Numbered from the stretch's first letter, positions 42,553 through 53,391 are shown. The stretch is DNA of 64,000 nucleotides from Blautia sp. XA-2221 (GCF_028767025.1 NZ_JAJQXX010000003.1:210788-274787); one strand, 5' to 3'. The notes: generated by a model from the sequence alone, not told the origin. Made by a program: numbers and translations.

Positions 42553-44679
42553 ATGAACGAGAATAAAGACAATCGTCCGGATGGAAACAGACCGGATCGG
42601 AATGGATCCGGGAATCCGGGACCGAATAAAAACCGTCAGACACTTCTGGCATTTCTGATCTGTCTTCTGGTAACGCTGGTATGTGTGAGTTTTATTACAG
42701 AAATGAGAAACGGAAGTACCGGTGAGATCACCTATGACAAATTTATTGAAATGGTAGACAAGGATCAGATCAAGGAGGTAACTCTTCAGTCCGGTATTCT
42801 GACTGTGGAGCCGAAGCTTCAGAATTCAGCCTATAAAAAAATGACTTATCGTGTCAATCAGATGGAGAATATAGATGCTCTTACCAAACGTCTGGAAGGA
42901 AAGGATATCGTATTCAAATATGAACAGCCGGATGCCCTGATGGAGGCACTCTCCATGCTGCTCAGCATTATTCTTCCAACAGTTGTGATGTTTGGTATGC
43001 TGATGTTCTTTATGAGACGTATGAACAAAGGAAACGGAGGCATTATGGGCGTGGGAAAAAGCCGCGCCAAGGCTTATATACAAAAGGAAACAGGTATTAC
43101 CTTTAAAAATGTAGCTGGTCAGGATGAAGCCAAGGAATCTCTTCAGGAAGTTGTGGATTTTCTGCATAATCCGGGCAAATATACGGCTGTGGGAGCCAAG
43201 CTTCCCAAGGGAGCTCTGCTGGTAGGACCTCCGGGAACAGGAAAGACTCTTCTTGCAAAGGCAGTGGCAGGAGAGGCAAAGGTTCCGTTCTTTTCTCTTT
43301 CCGGTTCAGAATTTGTGGAAATGTTTGTAGGTGTGGGCGCATCCCGTGTCCGCGACCTTTTTGAGGAGGCCAAAAAGAATGCCCCCTGTATTGTATTTAT
43401 TGATGAGATCGATGCTATCGGAAAAAGCCGTGATTCCCATTATGGAGGCGGAAATGACGAGAGAGAGCAGACGTTGAATCAGCTTCTTGCAGAAATGGAT
43501 GGATTTGACACATCCAAGGGACTTCTGATCCTTGCGGCAACCAACCGTCCGGAAGTTCTTGATCCGGCGCTTCTCAGACCGGGACGCTTTGACCGGAGAG
43601 TGATCGTAGACCGTCCGGATCTGAAAGGCCGTGTGGAAATTCTCAAGGTTCATGCCAAAGATGTTCTTCTTGACGAAACTGTGGATTTGGATGCCATTGC
43701 CCTGGCAACATCAGGAGCAGTAGGTTCTGACCTTGCCAATATGATCAATGAGGCGGCAATCCTTGCAGTGAAAAACGGACGTAAGGCTGTTTCTCAGAAA
43801 GATCTTCTGGAATCTGTAGAAGTGGTTCTGGTAGGTAAAGAGAAAAAAGACCGTATACTCAGCGCTCAGGAGCGCAGGATCGTATCTTATCATGAAGTGG
43901 GCCATGCTCTTGTAAGCGCTCTTCAGAAGGATGCGGAGCCTGTACAGAAGATTACCATCGTTCCCCGTACCATGGGGGCTCTGGGCTATGTGATGCATGT
44001 TCCGGAAGAAGAAAAATTCCTTAATACCCAGAAGGAACTGGAAGCGATGCTGGTTGGCTACCTTGGAGGACGGGCAGCAGAGGAGATTGTGTTTGACACA
44101 GTAACCACAGGAGCTGCCAATGATATTGAACAGGCAACCAAAGTGGCAAGAGCCATGATCACTCAGTATGGTATGTCGCAGAAATTTGGTCTTATGGGGC
44201 TTGCTTCACAGGAAAATCAGTATCTTTCCGGAAGGGCGGTGCTGAACTGCGGAGACAATACAGCAACAGAGATCGATCATGAAGTTATGAAACTTCTTCA
44301 TGATTCCTATGAGGAGTCCAAGCGACTTCTGAGAGGACACAGGACAGCCCTTGACAAGATCGCAGAATATCTGATCCGCAGGGAAACCATTACCGGAAAA
44401 GAATTTATGAAGATCTTCCGGGCAGTGGAAAGAGGAATGGATATTCCGGAAAACCTGGATGAACTGGTATTTCCTGAGGATGTAAAAGAGATTGAGGATA
44501 AAGCGGAAAGCCAGGAAACAGAAATTTCCGAGTCACATTCAGCAGGAGATAACAGCGAGGCAGAAAACGCAGAACAGAAAATCATTGACTCAGCTGACAG
44601 GTATTCAGCAGAGAAAGAATGCAGTCCGGCTTCCGGAGACGATCAGAAGCCACAGGAGCCTGAGAATGTTTCACATTGA
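42553..44679 (+). CDS. ftsH: ATP-dependent zinc metalloprotease FtsH
   Basis: 708 residues. Helix 1 (about 29-48), a short outside domain, helix 2 (about 135-155), then the AAA+ domain with Walker A GPPGTGKT (225-232), Walker [12 protein letters not shown] and the second-region [18 protein letters not shown], and the M41 protease with zinc motif HEVGH (447-451; most FtsH have HEAGH). It degrades membrane and regulatory proteins. N-terminal about 28 residues and the C-terminal 70 are hydrophilic and low-complexity. It overlaps uvrC by 14 nt, so ftsH-uvrC-hprK-glk look cotranscribed. Confidence 0.97.
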   Translation: MNENKDNRPDGNRPDRNGSGNPGPNKNRQTLLAFLICLLVTLVCVSFITEMRNGSTGEITYDKFIEMVDKDQIKEVTLQSGILTVEPKLQNSAYKKMTYRVNQMENIDALTKRLEGKDIVFKYEQPDALMEALSMLLSIILPTVVMFGMLMFFMRRMNKGNGGIMGVGKSRAKAYIQKETGITFKNVAGQDEAKESLQEVVDFLHNPGKYTAVGAKLPKGALLVGPPGTGKTLLAKAVAGEAKVPFFSLSGSEFVEMFVGVGASRVRDLFEEAKKNAPCIVFIDEIDAIGKSRDSHYGGGNDEREQTLNQLLAEMDGFDTSKGLLILAATNRPEVLDPALLRPGRFDRRVIVDRPDLKGRVEILKVHAKDVLLDETVDLDAIALATSGAVGSDLANMINEAAILAVKNGRKAVSQKDLLESVEVVLVGKEKKDRILSAQERRIVSYHEVGHALVSALQKDAEPVQKITIVPRTMGALGYVMHVPEEEKFLNTQKELEAMLVGYLGGRAAEEIVFDTVTTGAANDIEQATKVARAMITQYGMSQKFGLMGLASQENQYLSGRAVLNCGDNTATEIDHEVMKLLHDSYEESKRLLRGHRTALDKIAEYLIRRETITGKEFMKIFRAVERGMDIPENLDELVFPEDVKEIEDKAESQETEISESHSAGDNSEAENAEQKIIDSADRYSAEKECSPASGDDQKPQEPENVSH

Positions 44680-46558
44680 GGAAGAATTAAAAAAACTTCC
44701 CGCCAAACCGGGCGTATATCTGATGCATGATGAGCGGGATGAGATTATTTATGTGGGTAAGGCTGTCAGTCTTAAAAACCGTGTGCGTCAGTATTTCCAG
44801 AGCAGCAGGAATAAAGGCGCAAAAATTGAGCAGATGGTCACCCATATTGCGAGATTTGAATATATCATCACAGACTCTGAGCTGGAGGCTCTTGTACTGG
44901 AAAGCAACCTGATCAAAGAGCACAGACCAAAGTATAATACCATGCTGAAAGATGATAAAAGCTATCCTTTCATCAAGGTAACGGTTCAGGAGGCTTATCC
45001 TCGGGTACTGTTTGCCCGCAGGATGAAAAAAGACAAAAACCGGTATTTTGGTCCCTACACAAGCGCAGGCGCTGTAAAAGATGTGATCGAGCTGGTGCGG
45101 AAGCTGTACCAGGTGAGATCCTGCAGCAGAACACTTCCAAGAGACTGCGGAAAGGACAGACCCTGTCTGTATTATCATATGAAGCAGTGCACAGGTCCCT
45201 GTACGGGAAATGTGTCTCAGGAAGCGTACAGAGAAAATATCCGTAAAGTCCTGAAATTTCTCAATGGAGATTTTCAGGAAACCATAGATGCCCTTACTGC
45301 AAAAATGGAAAAGGCATCCGAAGAAATGAGATTTGAGGATGCGGCAGAGAGCCGCGATCTGATACAGAGTATCCGCAAGATCGGAGAGCGCCAGAAGATC
45401 ACAGCCTATGGCGAGGAAGACAGGGATATCATTGCGGTTGCCATGGATGAAAGTCTGGATCTCCGGGAGCAGGACGCAGTTGTCCAGGTATTCTTTATGA
45501 GAAGCGGCAGACTGATCGGACGGGATCACTTTTATCTTAGGGTGGCGCGGGGCGATACAAAGTCCCAGGTGCTTTCCAGTTTTCTGAAGCAGTTTTATGC
45601 AGGGACTCCTTTTATTCCAAAAGAGATCGTGCTTCAGACAGAAGTGGAAGACCGGGAAGTGATCGAGGAGTGGCTCAGTTCCAGACGGAAACAGCGGGTT
45701 CATATCTTCGTTCCCCAAAAAGGTACCAAGGAAAAGCTGGTGGAGCTTGCCCGCGAGAATGCCTGTATGGTTCTTGATAAGGATCGTGAGCGCATTAAGA
45801 GAGAAGAGGGCAGAACCATAGGCGCTGTTCATGAAGTGGAAGAATGGCTGGGATTGCAGGGAATTGTCCGTATGGAAGCTTTTGATATTTCCAATATCAG
45901 CGGTTTTGAATCAGTTGGCTCCATGGTGGTTTACGAAAAGGGCAGACCCAAAAAAAGCGATTATCGCAAATTCCGCATCAAATCTGTCCAGGGTCCCAAT
46001 GATTATGCAAGTATGGAAGAAGTCCTTACCAGACGTTTTACCCATGAGACCAGCGGAGAATTTGACAGCTTTGCCCGAATGCCGGATCTGCTTCTGATGG
46101 ATGGAGGAAGAGGGCAGGTAAACATTGCTCTGGGGGTTCTGGAAAAGCTGGGGATCCAGGTTCCGGTATGCGGAATGGTGAAGGACGATCACCACAGAAC
46201 CAGAGGCCTTTATTTTAACAACAATGAAATTCCCATAGAAACAAACAGCGAGGGTTTTCGGCTGATCACCAGGATCCAGGACGAGGCTCACCGCTTTGCG
46301 ATTGAATACCACAGATCACTTCGCAGCAAGGAACAGGTTCATTCGATTCTGGACGATATTCCGGGAATCGGAGAACGAAGGAGAAAAGCTCTTATGAGAA
46401 GGTTCCGGGGGATTGAGGGGATCCGTGAGGCATCTGTGGAAGAACTGGCGGAAACAGAATCCATGAATGCCGCAAGCGCAAAACAGGTGTATGATTTTTT
46501 TCATCCGCCGGCAAAAACAGACAAAACTCAGCAGAATCATTTACCTGAGCATAAATAA
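44666..46558 (+). CDS. uvrC: excinuclease ABC subunit C
   Basis: 630 residues. N-terminal GIY-YIG nuclease ([20 protein letters not shown]) makes the 3' incision; UVR motif near 200-240; RNase H-like C-terminal nuclease ([19 protein letters not shown]) makes the 5' incision; helix-hairpin-helix near the end ([19 protein letters not shown]). Start 44666 is chosen for similarity to UvrC N-termini ([16 protein letters not shown]) and an upstream ACAGGAG; it lies inside the ftsH end. Nucleotide excision repair. Confidence 0.97.
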   Translation: MFHIEEELKKLPAKPGVYLMHDERDEIIYVGKAVSLKNRVRQYFQSSRNKGAKIEQMVTHIARFEYIITDSELEALVLESNLIKEHRPKYNTMLKDDKSYPFIKVTVQEAYPRVLFARRMKKDKNRYFGPYTSAGAVKDVIELVRKLYQVRSCSRTLPRDCGKDRPCLYYHMKQCTGPCTGNVSQEAYRENIRKVLKFLNGDFQETIDALTAKMEKASEEMRFEDAAESRDLIQSIRKIGERQKITAYGEEDRDIIAVAMDESLDLREQDAVVQVFFMRSGRLIGRDHFYLRVARGDTKSQVLSSFLKQFYAGTPFIPKEIVLQTEVEDREVIEEWLSSRRKQRVHIFVPQKGTKEKLVELARENACMVLDKDRERIKREEGRTIGAVHEVEEWLGLQGIVRMEAFDISNISGFESVGSMVVYEKGRPKKSDYRKFRIKSVQGPNDYASMEEVLTRRFTHETSGEFDSFARMPDLLLMDGGRGQVNIALGVLEKLGIQVPVCGMVKDDHHRTRGLYFNNNEIPIETNSEGFRLITRIQDEAHRFAIEYHRSLRSKEQVHSILDDIPGIGERRRKALMRRFRGIEGIREASVEELAETESMNAASAKQVYDFFHPPAKTDKTQQNHLPEHK

Positions 46559-46575
46559 AGAAAAGGAGAACACAT

Positions 46576-47508
46576 ATGAAGGGTGTATTGATGACCAAGA
46601 TGGTACAAGAGCAGAATCTTACAAATCTTACTCCTGAAATTGATCTTTCTGACAAAAGAATCATGACTGCAGAAATCAACCGTCCTGCACTGCAGCTTAC
46701 GGGGTATCTGGAGCATTTTGCCAACGAACGTGTTCAGATCATCGGATATGTGGAATATACATATCTGATGCAGCTTCCGGACGACAAGCGCCTGATGAAA
46801 TACGAAAGGTTTATTTCCAGCAAAATACCGTGTGTTATTTTCAGTACCATGACAAAACCGTCACAGGATATGCTGGATCTTGCAATTAAGTATAATGTTC
46901 CTACTTTTGTTACAGAAAGGACAACTTCCAGCCTTATGGCAGAAATCATCCGCTGGCTGGGCGTACAGCTTGCGCCCTGTATTTCCATTCACGGTGTGCT
47001 GGTAGACGTTTTTGGCGAGGGAATCCTGATCACCGGAGAGAGTGGGATCGGAAAAAGCGAGGCTGCTCTGGAGCTGATCAAAAGAGGTCATCGTCTTGTC
47101 AGCGATGATGTGGTGGAACTCCGCAAAGTCAGCGACGTAACCCTGGTAGGTTCTGCACCGGATATTACAAGGCATTTTATAGAGCTTCGCGGTATCGGCA
47201 TCATTGATGTAAAAACACTGTTTGGTGTGGAAAGTGTTAAAGATACTCAGTCTGTGGATCTGGTTATTAAGCTTGAGGAGTGGGACCGCGACAAGGAATA
47301 TGATCGTCTGGGACTTACAGAGGAGTATATTGAGTACCTTGGCAACAAAATCGTATGCCACTCTCTGCCTATCCGTCCGGGACGTAACCTTGCGGTGATC
47401 GTAGAAACAGCGGCAGTCAACCACAGACAGAAAAAAATGGGTTATAATGCAGCTGAAGAGCTGTATAAGCGTGTTCAGGCAAATATTGCCCGTAAGCGCG
47501 ATAAATAA
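46576..47508 (+). CDS. hprK: HPr kinase/phosphorylase
   Basis: 310 residues. P-loop GESGIGKS (154-161) and the C-terminal family signature PIRPGRNLAVIVETAAVNHRQ. Phosphorylates HPr at Ser46 to drive carbon catabolite repression with CcpA, and removes it when phosphate is high. Start 46576 has SD GAAAAGGAG; 46591 (MTKM...) is a weaker alternative. 17 nt after uvrC and 24 nt before a glucokinase, so sugar-flux sensing and glucose phosphorylation are coupled in one transcript. Confidence 0.96.
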   Translation: MKGVLMTKMVQEQNLTNLTPEIDLSDKRIMTAEINRPALQLTGYLEHFANERVQIIGYVEYTYLMQLPDDKRLMKYERFISSKIPCVIFSTMTKPSQDMLDLAIKYNVPTFVTERTTSSLMAEIIRWLGVQLAPCISIHGVLVDVFGEGILITGESGIGKSEAALELIKRGHRLVSDDVVELRKVSDVTLVGSAPDITRHFIELRGIGIIDVKTLFGVESVKDTQSVDLVIKLEEWDRDKEYDRLGLTEEYIEYLGNKIVCHSLPIRPGRNLAVIVETAAVNHRQKKMGYNAAEELYKRVQANIARKRDK

Positions 47509-47532
47509 AAAAAGCAGGAAAGGGGAAACAAC

Positions 47533-48462
47533 ATGTATTGTTTCGGTATTGACGTAGGGGGAACAACTGTAAAATGCGGCCTGTTCCAGACAGATGGAAC
47601 TCTGGTAGAAAAATGGGAGATTCCTACAAGAAAAGAAAATAAAGGCGAATATATCCTTCCGGATGTAGCTGAAACTATTCAGAACAAGATCAGCGAAAAA
47701 GGAATTGACAAGACTCAGGTAGTCGGAGTCGGAGTTGGTATTCCGGGACCTATCAATGCTCAGGGAGAGGCTGCCTGTGCAGTAAACCTTTACTGGGGAT
47801 TCAAGCCGGTTGCCAGGGAGCTCAGCGAGCTTACAGGACTGCCTGCGAAAGCAGGAAATGATGCCAATGTAGCTGCTCTTGGAGAGGCATGGAAAGGCGC
47901 TGCGGCAGGCTCTCAGAATGTGATCATGGTTACTCTGGGAACCGGAGTAGGCGGTGGTATTATTTCCGATGGAAGAATCGTAGCAGGAGCTCATGGAGCA
48001 GGCGGAGAGATCGGCCATGCAAACATCTGCCATGATGAGGAAGAAGCCTGCAACTGCGGAAACAGCGGCTGTCTGGAACAGTATGCTTCAGCAACCGGAA
48101 TTGTACGTCTGGCAAAAAAAGCTCTGGCAGAAAGCAACGAGGAAAGCGCCCTCAGAAATAAAGAGAATATAGAGGCAAAAGACGTACTGGATGCATTTAA
48201 GGCAGGAGATGCTCTTGCTGTCCGTGTTATGGATGAAGTAGGAGAAAAGCTTGGCGGAGCACTTGGTATTTTTGCAGCAGTAGTAGATCCGGATGCCATT
48301 GTTATCGGTGGCGGCGTATCAAAAGCCGGTCAGCCTCTGATCGACCTGATCGAAAAGCATTATAAAAAATATGCATTTTCTCTTTGCAAAGACACTCCTA
48401 TTGTAATCGCCAGTCTTGGAAATGATGCCGGTATTTACGGAGCGGCAAAAATGGTTCTGTGA
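47533..48462 (+). CDS. glk: ROK-family glucokinase
   Basis: 309 residues. ROK ATP-binding start GIDVGGTTVKCG, catalytic Asp in GNDANVAALGE, zinc-binding HICHDEEEACNCGNSGCLEQ (CxCGxxGCxE) and GGGVSKAGQPL. Phosphorylates glucose at O6. ROK proteins can also be N-acetylmannosamine kinases or repressors; absence of an HTH excludes a repressor, and length and operon favour glucokinase. SD GAAAGGGG. Confidence 0.9.
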   Translation: MYCFGIDVGGTTVKCGLFQTDGTLVEKWEIPTRKENKGEYILPDVAETIQNKISEKGIDKTQVVGVGVGIPGPINAQGEAACAVNLYWGFKPVARELSELTGLPAKAGNDANVAALGEAWKGAAAGSQNVIMVTLGTGVGGGIISDGRIVAGAHGAGGEIGHANICHDEEEACNCGNSGCLEQYASATGIVRLAKKALAESNEESALRNKENIEAKDVLDAFKAGDALAVRVMDEVGEKLGGALGIFAAVVDPDAIVIGGGVSKAGQPLIDLIEKHYKKYAFSLCKDTPIVIASLGNDAGIYGAAKMVL

Positions 48463-48544
48463 TCCCAGCGGTTTATACGGCGCTTGTCAGCACAGATGTA
48501 TGAGTTGAGTCGGAGTGGCAAGCAAACTATAAAGATATAGATAT

Positions 48545-48617
48545 AAAAAAGAAGGTTCCCAATATGGCAATGTTTTAACTTAATGACATTGTCCCAATAT
48601 GGAAACCTTCTTTTTTT
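48545..48617. terminator. long hairpin between glucokinase and PBP genes, bidirectional
   Basis: AAAAAAGAAGGTT pairs with AACCTTCTTTTTTT over a long arm that also contains CCAATATGG twice and ATGT/ACAT. Runs of A and T on either side let it act on both strands. Confidence 0.8.
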
Positions 48618-48650
48618 ATGGGGGCGTTTTGGGACGCCCCATTTTCTTTT
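48618..48650. terminator. second hairpin after PBP gene end
   Basis: ATGGGGGCGT (48618-48627) pairs with ACGCCCCAT (48634-48642) and is followed by TTTTCTTTTT on the + strand. Confidence 0.65.
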
Positions 48651-48657
48651 TATTGAT

Positions 48658-51324
48658 TTAATCTAAGAGATCGTCGCCGCCGTTTTCGCCGCCTTCGACA
48701 TCACCGCCGCCGGTATCGCCGCCGCCGGTATCGCCACCGCCGTTTTCACTGTCGCCGCCATTTTCACCGTTACCGTTCTCACCGCCGCCATTTTCGCCGC
48801 CGCCGTTTTCACCGTTACCATTCTCGCCATTTCCATTTTCGCCGCCGTTTTCGTTATTGCCATTACCCTCATCACCGTTGTTATCCGGATTCTCCGGGGG
48901 AAGAGATGGCTCAGGAATAATAGTTTCCTCATAGGTATATTCCGGAATTACCGGTTCCGGTTCATAGAAATGTTCATCACATTGATCAGTAGGAATATCG
49001 CCTATATCAAAGAATTCTGTGATCACAGAACAGCCGGGTCTTGGGAGAAGACCTGTATCAGCGCACACACTTATTTTTTCTATAGTGGATGGCATTTCAA
49101 AATCTTTATACTCAAGTCCCTCATGGATTCTTGTCATGACCTTGCGCCACATATCCTTGTGGAAGTCACGGGAATAGTCGTCAGGGAGCTTTTCGTTATT
49201 GTCAAATCCGGACCATACTGCGCAGGTGTAATATGGAGTGTAGCCTACAAACCACAGGTCATTGTAATCATCTGTGGTACCTGTTTTTCCGGCCACAGTC
49301 ATATTGTCCAGCTGGCAGGCAGTTCCTGTACCGCTCTTTACAACGTCCTCCATGGCGCTTGTGAGAAGCCATGCAGTGCTTTCCTTAATGACAGAACGTT
49401 CTGCTGAAGTTTTTTCAATCAGTACATTGCCGTTGTGATCAAGGATTTTTGTGTAATAAAGAGGTTCGATGTAATTTCCCTGGTTGGCAATGGCAGCATA
49501 GGCTGCGCAAAGCTCTACGTTTGTTACACCGTGAGTCAGACCGCCAAGTGCGAGCGGCAGATTGGCATCTGTCCATACAGTCCCGTTGGCATCTGTGTCT
49601 GCCTCTGTTCCATGAGCAAGTGTTGTGAAACCAAAGTTATCCAGATACTGAAGACCGAGTTCGGGAGTAACTTCCTCCAGACATTTCACTGCAACTACGT
49701 TTACAGAGTTCTGGATAGCTTTTCGGATGGTAGTTGTTCCGCCGTAGGTTCTGGTAGCGTTTTCTACAGGGGAGCCATCCGGATAGTTATAGGGCTCGTC
49801 CTCAAAAGTGGTGGCCAGTGTCAGGCCTTTTTCATTGAGAGCAGGAGCATAGGTAGAAACAATTTTAAATGTAGAACCGGGCTGTCTTGTAGTGTCGGTT
49901 GCACGGTTCAGAGTAAGGCTGGCGGTTTTTTCACCACGTCCTCCTACGATCGCTTTTACATAACCTGTATGCTGGTCAATGATACTCATGGATGACTGAG
50001 GCTGCGGAGCAAAGTTCACACGCTCTGCTACAACCTTGCTTCCGTCTGCAAGAACAGACTGCTTGTATCGGTCAACATAGCTCTGTGCTTCTTCCTGAGA
50101 ATCAAACAGAAGGTCAAATTCCGGATCCTCATTCTGGAAATACAGGGAAAGCATTTCCTTACTGTAATTGACTTCCTCGCCCTGAGGATTGGTTACTGTC
50201 AGAGCATAATCAAGAGCATACTGAACGTTTTCCGGATAGTTTTCCGGATTGGAATACTCTTCATCAAGAATTGTCTGGATGTGCTGGTCCTGGGTGGTAT
50301 AGATTTTAAGACCGCCACTGTAAACAAGGTTCTGAGCCTGAGTTCTTGTATAGCCCTTGATGTTCATAAGGTCATTGATCACCTGGTCAATAAGCTCGTC
50401 TTCAAAATAACTGTAGATCGTGTCAGCTGACTGGGAATTCTGAGCCTGTGCAGCCTGGATCTGTGTATAGATATCATCATTGATCACCTGATCATATTGC
50501 TCCTGGGTAATATACTGCTGATCCAGCATATGATCCAGAACCTCTTTACGCCTTTTGGCATTGGCTTCAGGATGCTCGATAGGGTTGAACTGAGTCGGAT
50601 TCTGAGTGATTCCTGCAAGTGTGGCACATTCTGAAAGGTTCAGATCCCATACATCCTTATTAAAATACTGTCTTGCCGCTGCCTGAACGCCGTAGGCTCC
50701 TGCGCCCAGGTTGATGGTGTTCAGATAGTTTTCCAGGATCACATTTTTGTCATTGATCTTTTCTTCAATCTGAATAGCCAGATACTGTTCCTGGAATTTA
50801 CGCGTGAACCGTTCCAGCCAGGTGGATTCATTGGTCCAGTTGGTAAATACGTTATTTTTCAGAAGCTGCTGGGTAATGGTACTGGCACCTTCGGAAAGAC
50901 CGCCGGAAGTGATATTTTTTACGAAAGCACGGAGGATACCTCTTACGTCGATTCCGTTGTGCTCGTAAAAACGTTCATCCTCAATGGCAACTACCGCATG
51001 CTGCAGATCCACCGGAATCTGTTCGATGGAAACAGGCAGACGGTTGGAGCTTGGCGCAGTCAGCTTACGCAGCTGGTTTCCGTCTCCGTCATACAAAAAG
51101 GTTGCATATCCCAGAGGCGAAATATCCACGTCATCCACGTCAGGGGCATTATCTATAATTCCCCGAAAGGCTCCGATGCCTAAACAGCCCACAATCACAC
51201 AAAGTGCGATCAGAGATATGAACAGAACTCTGATAAACGAAACGTGTGCACGTTTTCCCATCATGGCTGTACGGGAAATCAGAGAATTTCGCTTTTTTGA
51301 GACTGATTTTTTACCGTAATTCAT
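48658..51324 (-). CDS. class A penicillin-binding protein (PBP1A-like)
   Basis: 888 residues. Cytoplasmic basic N-terminus, membrane helix (about 28-52), GT51 glycosyltransferase with catalytic Glu115 in VAIEDERFYEHNGID and EGASTITQQLLKN, then a transpeptidase with Ser484 in the STFK motif, and KTGTTDDYNDLWFVGYTP (KTG box). It polymerises and cross-links peptidoglycan. After about residue 775 comes a Pro-rich stretch and then an approximately 75-residue tail of Gly, Asn, Glu and Asp repeats. SD AAAGGAGG. Faces the C39 peptidase gene across 374 bp. Confidence 0.95.
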   Translation of the reverse strand: MNYGKKSVSKKRNSLISRTAMMGKRAHVSFIRVLFISLIALCVIVGCLGIGAFRGIIDNAPDVDDVDISPLGYATFLYDGDGNQLRKLTAPSSNRLPVSIEQIPVDLQHAVVAIEDERFYEHNGIDVRGILRAFVKNITSGGLSEGASTITQQLLKNNVFTNWTNESTWLERFTRKFQEQYLAIQIEEKINDKNVILENYLNTINLGAGAYGVQAAARQYFNKDVWDLNLSECATLAGITQNPTQFNPIEHPEANAKRRKEVLDHMLDQQYITQEQYDQVINDDIYTQIQAAQAQNSQSADTIYSYFEDELIDQVINDLMNIKGYTRTQAQNLVYSGGLKIYTTQDQHIQTILDEEYSNPENYPENVQYALDYALTVTNPQGEEVNYSKEMLSLYFQNEDPEFDLLFDSQEEAQSYVDRYKQSVLADGSKVVAERVNFAPQPQSSMSIIDQHTGYVKAIVGGRGEKTASLTLNRATDTTRQPGSTFKIVSTYAPALNEKGLTLATTFEDEPYNYPDGSPVENATRTYGGTTTIRKAIQNSVNVVAVKCLEEVTPELGLQYLDNFGFTTLAHGTEADTDANGTVWTDANLPLALGGLTHGVTNVELCAAYAAIANQGNYIEPLYYTKILDHNGNVLIEKTSAERSVIKESTAWLLTSAMEDVVKSGTGTACQLDNMTVAGKTGTTDDYNDLWFVGYTPYYTCAVWSGFDNNEKLPDDYSRDFHKDMWRKVMTRIHEGLEYKDFEMPSTIEKISVCADTGLLPRPGCSVITEFFDIGDIPTDQCDEHFYEPEPVIPEYTYEETIIPEPSLPPENPDNNGDEGNGNNENGGENGNGENGNGENGGGENGGGENGNGENGGDSENGGGDTGGGDTGGGDVEGGENGGDDLLD
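48667..48870. repeat. degenerate tandem repeat encoding the PBP tail
   Basis: Units such as GCCGCCGTTTTC and GCCGCCGGTATC recur on the + strand and encode GENGNGENG and GGGDTGGGD on the - strand. The repeat is in frame and likely prone to length change. Confidence 0.8.
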
Positions 51325-51698
51325 GATTTTCCTCCTTTATAATCCGTTCTATTATATCAAATAAAAAATAGTAAATAAACCCTAAAATCAAAACTTCATA
51401 TTTAGTATAGCAGAAAAATGAAAAAATATTGTAATATTCATATGCATACAGAAAGAAAAAGTCCCGGGAAATTTTATGGCACTCTGTCATAAAGCTGTCC
51501 TGACTGATGACAGGGAGAAAGAGAAAGTACCGCAATGGAGCAGGGGAAGTGAAAATAAGAGGAAACAGAGGGAAAATTTATAAGAACAAAGCCCTCTGTC
51601 CGTAAGAGTTTTTTTATGATATAATCTCATAGAGAAATTAAAAATACCGTTTTTGGGTCTGAACAATAAGAGAGGAACCGGATAAGGGAGGATAAACT
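51325..51698. other. 374-bp divergent region between PBP and C39 peptidase genes
   Basis: AT-rich and without a coding gene. For the - strand there are two possible -10 elements (forward ATTATA 51351-51356 and AGTATA 51404-51409) with poor -35s. For the + strand, TGA-TATAAT lies at 51620-51625. An 8-bp perfect inverted repeat, ACAGAGGG (51565-51572) and CCCTCTGT (51592-51599), covers the -35 zone of that promoter and could be an operator. Confidence 0.5.
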
Positions 51699-52604
51699 GT
51701 GGAACAAAAGAAAACAGCAGGTCACCCCACATCTGACCGTCCCAGAAGTCCGGCTACAGAGGCCAGAATAAAAGAGAAAAACCGCAGAGTGATCATGACG
51801 GTTTCTCTGTTTGCGTTTCTGGCGGCCGGAAACTTACTGATGAAAGAAAATGATAAATGGAAGCTTCGGGAAACAACCGTTATTCCTACAGCAGTAATTG
51901 TAGAGGGGAAAGCCCCGGATAAAGATAAAACCAAAAAACAGGGAAGTACGACTTCTGTTAGCGTAGAGGAAAAGATTTTTGCTCAACCGTCAAAGTATCC
52001 GGCAAGCTTTCTGGATGCTTTAAAGCGAAATCCTGAGATTGCGGATTTTGTAGCCGCATATCCGGATACGCCCCAGAAGGCCTTTGGAGGAATCAGGGAA
52101 TCAGAGCGGCCGGAAAAAGTCCCGCTTTTTATTCAGTGGGACAAACGCTGGGGATATGTGCCTTACGGACAGTCCAATGTGGGAATTTCCGGATGCGGGC
52201 CAACCTGTCTTTCCATGGTACTTTACAGTCTGACAGGAGATAAAAATCTGTCCCCTGATATGCTGGCAGCCCGTGCTATGGAAAACGGGTATTATGTGGA
52301 AGGAGTGGGAACTTCATGGCTTTTTATGACCGATATCGCCGTGGAATACGGAATCACAGTTTCTCAGTTTCCTTCTGTGGAGCTTCAGAAGATAGAAGAG
52401 GTTCTGGCACAGGGAGGATTGCTGATCTGCGCTATGGGGCCGGGGGATTTTACCGATGAAGGCCATTTTATTGTGATCCGGGGGCTTTCTGACGGAATGT
52501 TGACGATCAATGATCCTTTCAGTAAAGCCAACAGCAGAAAGAAGTGGGATTACAGTAGGGTGGCGCCTCAGGTGCAGCAGGTATGGACTTATGTAGCGCA
52601 GTAG
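51699..52604 (+). CDS. C39-like cysteine peptidase, membrane anchored
   Basis: 301 residues. GTG start 51699 follows AAGGGAGG. One helix (about 27-45), a linker, then a C39-family papain-like domain with Cys166 in SGCGPTCLSMVL, His256 in GHFIVIRG and Asp272 in INDP. The domain faces outward. Related Firmicute proteins process secreted peptides or cell-wall proteins, but there is no bacteriocin precursor nearby and it lacks the ABC part of C39 bacteriocin exporters. Next to a PBP gene, so a cell-envelope role is possible. Confidence 0.85.
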   Translation: MEQKKTAGHPTSDRPRSPATEARIKEKNRRVIMTVSLFAFLAAGNLLMKENDKWKLRETTVIPTAVIVEGKAPDKDKTKKQGSTTSVSVEEKIFAQPSKYPASFLDALKRNPEIADFVAAYPDTPQKAFGGIRESERPEKVPLFIQWDKRWGYVPYGQSNVGISGCGPTCLSMVLYSLTGDKNLSPDMLAARAMENGYYVEGVGTSWLFMTDIAVEYGITVSQFPSVELQKIEEVLAQGGLLICAMGPGDFTDEGHFIVIRGLSDGMLTINDPFSKANSRKKWDYSRVAPQVQQVWTYVAQ

Positions 52605-52720
52605 GAACACTTACTGGAACAGGGATGAAAATGTTGAATGATTTCAGGGAGAGCAGTAAAAATTTCATACAGAGAAAATCAGATATCAAAAAGTAAATAT
52701 AAAACAGGAGAAAAAGATTT

Positions 52721-53377
52721 ATGCTGGAAACCTACAAAACCATATTAGAGGGCGGCTGTGGGGAGATCACAGAGAAAAAGTCCAGATTTATAGCAACTGT
52801 GCGTCCGGTAAAAACGGAAGAGGAAGCGTTGGCATTTCTGGAAGAAATGAAGAAAAAATATTGGGATGCAAGGCATAACTGCTTTGTGTATTCTGTGGGA
52901 TTAAACAGAGAATATACCAGATGCAGCGATGACGGGGAACCGTCCGGAACTGCAGGACGTCCCATGCTGGATGTGATTCTGGGAGAGGATATTTATAATG
53001 TTGCCGTGGTTGTAACAAGATATTTCGGGGGAGTTCTGCTGGGAACCGGAGGACTTGTCCGCGCCTATTCCAAAGCAGTACAGGAAGGGCTTGCATCCAG
53101 CCGCATTATTGAAAAGAAAAAAGGAATCTGCCTCAGAGTGACCACAGATTATACGGGAGTAGGAAAACTTCAGTATATTGCAGGAGAGAGGAATCTGCCC
53201 ATTCTGAACAGCGAATATACAGACCGGGTGATCCTGGATCTTCTGATTCCGTTTCAGAATGTGGAGGAAGTACAGAAAGCCATTACAGAAAGTACCAATG
53301 GAAGGGCAAAAATGGAAAAAGACAGAGAACTGTATTTTGCAGTCCTGGATGGGGAAGTCCTGACCTTTGAGGACTGA
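52721..53377 (+). CDS. YigZ/IMPACT family protein
   Basis: 218 residues. N-terminal UPF0029/IMPACT domain with KSRFIATVRPV, YSVGLNREYTRCSDDGEPSGTAG and the hallmark VVVTRYFGGVLLGTGGLVRAY, followed by a C-terminal DUF1949-like ferredoxin fold (about 140-215). Eukaryotic IMPACT is a translational regulator acting on GCN2; the bacterial role is not settled. SD AACAGGAG. Stands between a peptidase and a cyclophilin. Confidence 0.92.
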   Translation: MLETYKTILEGGCGEITEKKSRFIATVRPVKTEEEALAFLEEMKKKYWDARHNCFVYSVGLNREYTRCSDDGEPSGTAGRPMLDVILGEDIYNVAVVVTRYFGGVLLGTGGLVRAYSKAVQEGLASSRIIEKKKGICLRVTTDYTGVGKLQYIAGERNLPILNSEYTDRVILDLLIPFQNVEEVQKAITESTNGRAKMEKDRELYFAVLDGEVLTFED

Positions 53378-53391
53378 TTTCTGTAATTTGC

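Noticed and set aside
44687..45832. - strand reading frame of 381 codons
   Set aside because: Antisense to uvrC, with no domain.
46861..48033. - strand reading frame of 390 codons across hprK and glk
   Set aside because: Antisense to two certain genes.
48667..48870. CRISPR-like short repeats
   Set aside because: Units are 9-12 bp, have no spacers and encode an in-frame PBP tail.
51699..52604. Bacteriocin-processing exporter
   Set aside because: The C39 domain is present but there is no ABC transporter part and no precursor peptide nearby.
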